NCBI GenBank assembly: GCA_016715505.1
Contig: JADJZY010000038.1
Location: 35,556-99,555 of the forward strand
Direction of reading: 5' to 3'
Length of the DNA: 64,000 nt
From: Bacteroidota bacterium
GTDB taxonomy: Bacteria > Bacteroidota > Bacteroidia > Chitinophagales > Chitinophagaceae
The notes beneath the pieces were generated by a model. That model did not search any database. It was not told the DNA's origin and saw nothing but the letters and a program-made list of their open reading frames with translations. A program made the position numbers and the translations under genes. Below are positions 58,630 to 64,000 of the stretch, piece by piece (position 1 is the stretch's first letter; each line of letters opens with the position of its first letter).

Positions 58630-59619
58630 ATGTTCATCCATGCCAGATTCAGAAAATTTGCAGCTTGCATTCTTGTGCTCCTGATTAGCGCTGTGGTAGT
58701 CTATGCACAAAACACCCTTACAAATCCATCTGCCTCAAACCGGAACTTTTTTCGACCGGCTGATAGTTTATCAAAGCCACGAATATGGGCGGTTTCGGGT
58801 GGACAGGCTGCCATATGGGTATCCTCCATGGTTGCTTTAAACAAGGCCTGGTCTTCCAATTATCCACGTTCTTCTTTTCACTTTTTTGATGACTCCGGCG
58901 AATGGCAACAAATCGATAAAGTCGGTCATGCATGGAGCGCTTACTGGGGTGCACAATTCAGTTCATCCCTGTTTCGATGGAGCGGTGTGCCCCGAAAAAA
59001 AGCAGCCTTATATGGTGCCGGTATGGGAATCGCGTATTTGAGTGTGATTGAAATACTGGATGGTTACAGTGCCCAATGGGGATTTAGTGTGGGTGATATG
59101 CTGGCCAATACTTCAGGATCTCTGCTTTATGCTGCGCAGGAGTGGGCCTGGCTGGAACAACGAATTCAGTTTAAATTTTCTTCGCATATCAATCGGTATG
59201 ATGACCCGGTTTTACTACGAAAAGTGAATCAGCTATATGGCGCATCCTATCCCGAACGAATCTTAAAAGACTACAATGGTCAAACATATTGGTTGAGTTT
59301 AAACTTAAAATCTTTTGCCCGAAATAGTAAACTTCCGGCTTGGTTAAACATTGCAGTCGGGTATGGTGGAACCGGTATGTTCGGAGGATATCATAATTAT
59401 TGGACCGATAAAGAAACCGGAATTTTCTACGATCGCCGGGATATAGAACGAGTCAGACAATTTTATGTATCGCCGGATATTGATTTGAGTAAGATAAAAA
59501 TAAAAGGCAAAACACCGGGATTGTTTCGCGCCTTGAATGGACTCAAACTAAAATTTCCTTTGCCAGCTTTGGAATGGAATACCTCCGGACAATGGCGTTT
59601 TCATCCTATCTTTTTTTAG
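58630..59619 (+). CDS. DUF2279 exported protein
   Basis: 329 residues from the ATG at 58630: signal sequence FAACILVLLISAVVVYAQ. The DUF2279 core has WQQIDKVGHAWSAYWG, with a His in a membrane-like helix, GMGIAYLSVIEILDGYSAQWGFS and GDMLANTSGSLLYA. DUF2279 proteins (YfiM-like) are envelope proteins of unknown role. The last 15 bases overlap the end of the convergent small membrane protein gene. The C-terminal Phe (FHPIFF) fits an outer-membrane protein. Intact. Confidence 0.82.
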   Translation: MFIHARFRKFAACILVLLISAVVVYAQNTLTNPSASNRNFFRPADSLSKPRIWAVSGGQAAIWVSSMVALNKAWSSNYPRSSFHFFDDSGEWQQIDKVGHAWSAYWGAQFSSSLFRWSGVPRKKAALYGAGMGIAYLSVIEILDGYSAQWGFSVGDMLANTSGSLLYAAQEWAWLEQRIQFKFSSHINRYDDPVLLRKVNQLYGASYPERILKDYNGQTYWLSLNLKSFARNSKLPAWLNIAVGYGGTGMFGGYHNYWTDKETGIFYDRRDIERVRQFYVSPDIDLSKIKIKGKTPGLFRALNGLKLKFPLPALEWNTSGQWRFHPIFF

Positions 59620-59968
59620 GAACAGCGACTTTCGCGACAGTTATTGTTGCTGACAGATAAGCTGTCCAAGTGGCCAATAAAAAAGGAATAAAAACATTGA
59701 GACCTATGAATAAAATATAATTCCCTTTCAAGCCAAAAAGGTTGGCCATACGGGTGGACAATATATGATGATTCGGAATATCCCGAAACAAGATCATCGT
59801 TAGCCATGAAAGCGCAATGGCCATGCCCGGAAGAACAGACCTGGAACGAGGTATCTGAAATAAAGCGACCCATAAAATAACGAGCGGAACAAATATCCAC
59901 CATTGAGTATATAAGCTGAATAGAAAATTCAACGCACTCAAACCCAATATCATTAAAACATTCTTCAT
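59606..59968 (-). CDS. Small four-helix membrane protein
   Basis: 120 residues with about four hydrophobic helices covering nearly the whole chain (ILGLSALNFLFSLY, WIFVPLVILWVALF, MAIALSWLTMILF, LFIGLNVFIPFLLATWTAYL) and a basic C-terminus VPKKR. Not recognised as a named family. Starts 5 bases after the penicillin acylase stop, so it is probably in the same transcript. Intact. Confidence 0.65.
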   Translation of the reverse strand: MKNVLMILGLSALNFLFSLYTQWWIFVPLVILWVALFQIPRSRSVLPGMAIALSWLTMILFRDIPNHHILSTRMANLFGLKGNYILFIGLNVFIPFLLATWTAYLSATITVAKVAVPKKR

Positions 59969-59973
59969 GGTTA

Positions 59974-62319
59974 TTATTGAAAATCTTGGGGTTGCATAAA
60001 TCGGATTTTAAAATAGTTGCCTTTCGCCCAATCAGACAATTTATTGAGGTAAAAAGGACTTCCGGGATTCCCACTTTGTCCGCTATGATACATCGAATAA
60101 GCTTCGATGGGCTGGTTAAAATGAACGACCATGCGCCACGACGGACCATCCTGATGAGAAGCGGCATTCACAATACCATGTCCTCCTCCAATGCGAATGC
60201 CTGTTTCGCCAAATGCCGGAATTCTGCTCAAATGCGTGGCAGAAGTATTTTTAAACTGATACCATTTTTTATCCTGGAGCGTATCGGCAGTATGACACAT
60301 TTCCCGAAAAGCCTTCATGCATAAGGCTCGGATATCCTCTCTTTCCGGAGTATGTTTTAAATCGAATAATGGAAATAAGGTATCCCTTTTCATCAATTCT
60401 ATGGTGGCTCTTTCGTTGGGATAGACCAACTGACTTTTGTATTTACCAAAATCATCATCGTAAATGAATGCCTCCAAATAGCCAAACCACAAACTAAAAT
60501 AAATGGGCGCAACACTGTCGGGATGTGTTATATAATCCCATTGTTTTAACTGCCTCAAATAAATTTCCTGTTGTGGGCTCCACTTATAAAATTGCACTTG
60601 CTGCAACATAAATGGCAATATATCCGCAGCATTTTGATGATACAAATCGGTTTGAAAACGCATCATATCCTGAACGGAAAACTTCTGATTCGCACTCAAC
60701 ATATTTGTGATTCGTTTGGCTCTTTCCTCCGTAAAAATTCCGCTGTAATATGAAGGGTCTGAACGATGGGTATTGACCTGATTGGCACTCATGACAAATC
60801 CTCTTTCCGGATTTCGTTCGTGCGGATTATCTGCCATAGGCCATAAATTCCAATGGAGGTTTCCGCGCTCCTGCACGAATCGACCTTGTGGCGATTGCCG
60901 ATGAATAAATTGTCCCTGACTCCACATGGCTATATCGCCTGAGGCAGCTGCAAAAACAATGTTTTGATGCGGACATTCAAAGGATTGAATCGCCTCAACA
61001 TATTGATGATAATTTTTGGCCTGATTTAAACCCAATAATGCGAGGAGTTCATTGCTTCCGCGATGGGCCATCCATTTCATCAAAAATGATCGTCCTTCAT
61101 AACCCTCCTTGGGAAAAGCAGCATCATAGATGAGTATCCCGTCTGCGGCATAATACAAGGTATCCAGAAAAGGTTTTCCTCCTTTAATAAATATTGTATC
61201 CACTTGTGCCCGGAGCGGAATATCTGTTTGATCGAATCGGCATGAGCTTTTGCTCGCATTGAGTTGTACTTCATAAAAATCTTTGACATCGCGATAGCCA
61301 TTGGTAAAGCCCCATGCGATACTATCATTGAAACCAATAACCACAGCAGGTGCGCCGGGAAGAGAAACACCATACACATTCATTTCGGGACAAATGATTT
61401 GATTCTCGTACCAGATTGCTGGGAGGTTGAGCGGCAAATGAGGATCGTTACAAAGAATCGGAAAACCACTTTGAGTGCGTGAGCCACTGAGTGCCCAGTT
61501 ATTGCTACCAATGGCGGGTTGGTGGACCGCTTGATGATGATGGATGGGCTTAGGCAAAGAAAATGACCGGGTATCCGAATTTGATACTTGTTGAACATTC
61601 GTCTTCTCTGATGATGAAGAAATAACCGGAAACTCCTCTTGTAAATGAAGCGGATATAAATCGTCGAAATAATCGGGAAAACATTGTCGAGCCAGACTCA
61701 GTTCAAAATCCTGTGTATGTCCTGAAAGCTTATCTGCCATAAACTTCAGCATGAGTCCTGTTTTTAGTGGCGTCCAAGGTTCAGGTTTAAATGACATGAG
61801 CAAGTATTCGAGCGGAAGATGATGATCATCCAGTTCCTGAATAAATTGATTTACCCCTTGTGTATAGGACCGAATAATCGGAGCGCTTTTTTCATTTTGT
61901 AACATGGCGCGTGTAGAATTCTCAGCGGCGAAAACCATGCCTTTGCGACGCATATTCCGATCGATCTCCAGAGTTTTCATTCCAGCTACTTCGCTCAAAC
62001 GGCCGGAGGCCAATCGAGTGGTCATATCCATTTGCCACAATCGATTTTTTGCGTGCAGATAAGCTTGTATAAAAATGGCATCCTGCAAATGTTGGGCATA
62101 AATATGCGGAGTAAACTGCTCATCATATTTAACCTGAACTGCTTGTTTTAATGCGGGAAAATCATAGGTTTCATCCTGCAATGAGGGCGAATCGGCTGAC
62201 TGCCAGCAACCTTGAAAAGGACTGATTAATTTACCCAATGCGGGAATATCGCCCCATGAAAAATGTAGAAATACCAGTGTTGAAAACAATAAAATACCTG
62301 AAAAAATTCTGATCATCAT
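59974..62319 (-). CDS. Penicillin acylase family N-terminal nucleophile hydrolase
   Basis: 781 residues, normal for the S45 family. Signal or anchor segment at residues 4-22. The alpha part includes YDEQFTPHIYAQHLQDAIF and a tryptophan-methionine rich helix (RLWQMDMTTRLASGRLSEVAG). The beta part begins at the nucleophile serine in GSNNWALSG, with the typical following LCNDPHLPLNLPAIWYE and GFNDSIAWGFTN. These enzymes self-cleave before the serine and hydrolyse amides such as penicillins, acyl-homoserine lactones or bile-acid conjugates. The substrate here is unknown. Intact. Confidence 0.93.
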   Translation of the reverse strand: MMIRIFSGILLFSTLVFLHFSWGDIPALGKLISPFQGCWQSADSPSLQDETYDFPALKQAVQVKYDEQFTPHIYAQHLQDAIFIQAYLHAKNRLWQMDMTTRLASGRLSEVAGMKTLEIDRNMRRKGMVFAAENSTRAMLQNEKSAPIIRSYTQGVNQFIQELDDHHLPLEYLLMSFKPEPWTPLKTGLMLKFMADKLSGHTQDFELSLARQCFPDYFDDLYPLHLQEEFPVISSSSEKTNVQQVSNSDTRSFSLPKPIHHHQAVHQPAIGSNNWALSGSRTQSGFPILCNDPHLPLNLPAIWYENQIICPEMNVYGVSLPGAPAVVIGFNDSIAWGFTNGYRDVKDFYEVQLNASKSSCRFDQTDIPLRAQVDTIFIKGGKPFLDTLYYAADGILIYDAAFPKEGYEGRSFLMKWMAHRGSNELLALLGLNQAKNYHQYVEAIQSFECPHQNIVFAAASGDIAMWSQGQFIHRQSPQGRFVQERGNLHWNLWPMADNPHERNPERGFVMSANQVNTHRSDPSYYSGIFTEERAKRITNMLSANQKFSVQDMMRFQTDLYHQNAADILPFMLQQVQFYKWSPQQEIYLRQLKQWDYITHPDSVAPIYFSLWFGYLEAFIYDDDFGKYKSQLVYPNERATIELMKRDTLFPLFDLKHTPEREDIRALCMKAFREMCHTADTLQDKKWYQFKNTSATHLSRIPAFGETGIRIGGGHGIVNAASHQDGPSWRMVVHFNQPIEAYSMYHSGQSGNPGSPFYLNKLSDWAKGNYFKIRFMQPQDFQ

Positions 62320-62453
62320 GCCCTTAAAAATCCTAAGTTATATCAATTCTGAAATCTTTATAATCCGGAATAAATATAGGTTCAAAAATGCATGAGATGT
62401 CAACAGGAAAATTATGGTTTTACACCATGGTGTGCGTCTCCGCAAACTATTTT

Positions 62454-62623
62454 CTGTTCTCGCAGCCTCTCCGCTTCGGGAATATGATTTCGTGCTTATT
62501 GTCTGAATCACAGATGATGAAGATTTTAAGATGGGCACTGATGCTGTCTTCGCAGAGTCTCCGCTTCGGGACTCCGCGATATATTATACTGCTGTCCTCG
62601 CAGAGTCTCCGCTTCGGGACTCC
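62454..62623. repeat. Three copies of a 32-bp REP-like palindrome
   Basis: Copies begin at 62454 (diverged), 62544 and 62592; the last two are almost identical (CTGTCYTCGCAGAGTCTCC, then GCTTCGGGACTCC). Each of these can fold on GAGTC/GACTC plus CCG/CGG with a 3-base loop and one bulge. Spacing is 90 and 48 bases. Translated, they give the recurring SPEAETLR on the minus strand, which I recall as a common artefact peptide of such repeats in Bacteroidota. Confidence 0.65.
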
Positions 62624-62669
62624 TATGTTTGCAATTCATTAATTTTACCCTTTTAACAGAAGAATTAAG

Positions 62670-62842
62670 AAGTGAAAATGAATGGGAGCACATTCGGGAC
62701 TTAACAGCTTTAATAGTATGTTCACGCAGAGATATTGCCCTATTCATTTTTACCTTTTTGAGTTAGAACAGAATGTAAGGAATACAGTAACTGTATATCC
62801 AGAATATCCTCTAGGAGAAAAAACGAAGAGGGGTTTTCACTT
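62670..62842 (+). ncRNA. Candidate IS110 bridge RNA region
   Basis: AAGTGAAAA at 62670-62678 is the exact complement of TTTTCACTT at 62834-62842, closing a 173-base segment. Inside are smaller hairpins (TACAGTAACTGTA, and CCTCT pairing with AGAGG). IS110-group elements encode a structured bridge RNA of about this length in the non-coding end upstream of the transposase gene. Position, length and closing stem fit; loops that match target and donor have not been checked. Confidence 0.35.
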
Positions 62843-62868
62843 TTTAAATTCTTCACAAAACAAATATA

Positions 62869-63922
62869 ATGAATAAAATTATCAAACAAGTCTTGGGTGT
62901 TGATGTCGCCCAAAATGAATTAGTCGTCACCTTGGGAAGGATGCACAATGATTGGAGCCCAGAGCTATACGCACATCAGAAATTTGCAAACACACAAAAA
63001 GGATTTTCAAGTCTGATGGCATGGGTTAAAAAAAATACAGAAGCGAGTGCACCTGTGATTTTTGTGATGGAAGCCACCGGTGTTTATCATGAATCCTTTG
63101 CCTACTTTTTAGATGAACGTAGTCAACAAGTTTGTATCGTGTTGCCCAATAAGATAAGCAATTATATGCGCACTTTGACTATTAACACAATTACAGACAA
63201 AACTGCTGCGAATGCAATTTGTCAATTTGGTTTAGAAAGAAAATTAGATCCCTGGCACAAACCAGATCCTAACTTCAAAAAAATGAAACAGATTACACGA
63301 GAGCGTGACCAAATCGTTACTGAACGTACCTTATGTAAAAATCAATTACATGCTGAAATGACTGAGGCAACCCCAAACAAAGTTCAATAAAGCGTTTTGA
63401 GGAACGTATTAAACTACTAGATAAACATGAAAAGCAGCAAATTAACGAAGAACTAAAATTGATCGTAAATAGTGATGTGAAATTAAAAAAAACATACAAC
63501 TAAATATGCTCAATTCCAAGGCATGAGGCAATTTAACTGCGTGCACAATTCTTGCAGAAACAAATGGATTTGATTTAATTCGAAGTAAAAAACAACTAAC
63601 TAGCTATGCCGGTTTAGATGTACGAGAAAAACAGTCAGGAACTTCCATAAAAGGAAAGCCTAGTATCTCAAAAAAGGGAAATCGCTACTTAAGAAAAGCC
63701 ATGCACTTACCAGCACTTTCTGCCATAAGACATAACAAAAGATATAAAGCAGTATTTGCAAGAATCGTCCAAAAGTCAGGCATAAAAATGAAAGCGGCCG
63801 TAGCCATACAACGTAAACTTTTAGAACTAAGCTATATACTCTTCAAAACGCAAAAGCCATTTGATATTAAAATATTTGAACAATCAGTGGAATCAAATGA
63901 AGTAGAAATAAAAAGGAAGTAG
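62869..63922 (+). CDS. IS110-family transposase (DEDD recombinase), frame broken
   Basis: About 350 residues if repaired. The N-terminal RuvC-like DEDD domain has LGVDVAQNELVV, the acidic motif FVMEATGVYHESFA and ITDKTAANAICQFG. The C-terminal Transposase_20 domain has ILAETNGFDLIRSKKQLTS, AGLDVREKQSGTSIKG (with the conserved serine) and KKGNRYLRKAM. Such enzymes use a bridge RNA to choose target and donor sites. Breaks: one A missing near 63377, one A missing in the A run near 63490, and a scrambled stretch 63505-63526 with a TGA where ICSIPGIGNLTA is expected. These could be sequencing errors or decay. The right end of the element is not defined within the window; IS110 elements lack terminal inverted repeats. 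Confidence 0.88.
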
Positions 63923-64000
63923 ATGAAATTCAAACCACCTCCTTTACAGTCTAACAATTGCCGACTTTATACAAAAGTAAAAAATAAACCGAATTTTGTT

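Larger units (their letters stand above)
62320..62868 (+). other. 549-bp gene-free stretch: REP-like repeats and IS110 left flank
   Basis: Holds three REP-like palindromes (62454-62623) and an AT-rich segment with long-range pairing (62670-62842) directly before the IS110 transposase gene. Open frames across the repeats are repeat translations, not genes. Confidence 0.6.

Noticed and set aside
62454..62623. CRISPR array
   Set aside because: Only three copies with unequal spacing (90 and 48 bases), each copy self-complementary, no cas genes; fits REP-like elements.
62388..62747. Open frames giving SQSLRFGTP / SPEAETLR repeats
   Set aside because: They are translations of the REP-like repeats, with no start signals and no conserved domain.

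Overview
The window is chromosomal DNA from a member of the Bacteroidota. The supporting signs are type IX secretion (Por) sorting tails on secreted proteins, a CarboxypepD_reg-type TonB receptor, a PorT-like barrel, a RicT protein with a Bacteroidota-type cysteine-rich front end, a CzcA-TolC fusion pump, and repeated TAnnTTTG promoter boxes just ahead of start codons. No rRNA, tRNA or CRISPR array was seen. I would not name a genus; Chitinophagales/Saprospirales-like is a guess.

Layout. 1-6.3 kb: end of an M16 peptidase, lon and dnaG. 6.3-10.2 kb (minus): PorT-like protein, a multi-spanning GT-C-like membrane protein and an M14 peptidase. 10.3-15.7 kb: FAD dehydrogenase, TonB receptor, a 0.75 kb gene-free stretch with a foldback element, and a TPR-like exported protein. 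15.8-24.4 kb (minus): a heavy-metal efflux cluster (small exported protein, CzcA-TolC fusion, CDF transporter, CzcB-type adaptor) preceded by a POT peptide transporter. 24.5-30.7 kb (mostly minus): clpX with two small StAR/VOC-type genes, an HNH nuclease, a DPP4-type peptidase, a small inverted-repeat element and an MscS channel. 30.9-40 kb: aspartate kinase, FG-GAP/T9SS protein, parE with a DUF1835 gene, fatty acid desaturase and DUF4397 lipoprotein. 40-48.8 kb: nrnA, a tandem array of three FKBP isomerases, rhodanese-thioredoxin, FMN reductase, metallophosphoesterase, adk and obg. 49-54.8 kb: VWA protein, SPFH protein, holB and ricT. 55-62.3 kb: an isolated DUF4062 gene, a secreted S51 peptidase, FKBP lipoprotein, DUF1905 and DUF2279 genes, a small membrane protein and a penicillin acylase. 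62.4-64 kb: REP-like palindromes and an IS110-family element with a candidate bridge RNA.

About 14 genes, including lon, clpX and ricT, are split by single-base gains or losses, mostly in short homopolymers, and nearly all can be restored by changing one base. This looks like uncorrected long-read error rather than gene decay, so I give whole-gene coordinates and mark each break.

Most content is housekeeping: protein quality control (Lon, ClpX, FKBP array, rhodanese-thioredoxin), replication (DnaG, ParE, HolB) and envelope functions. The less ordinary parts are the IS110/REP/structured-RNA end, the 235-bp element inserted exactly at the mscS stop codon, the metal efflux cluster and the lone DUF4062 gene.
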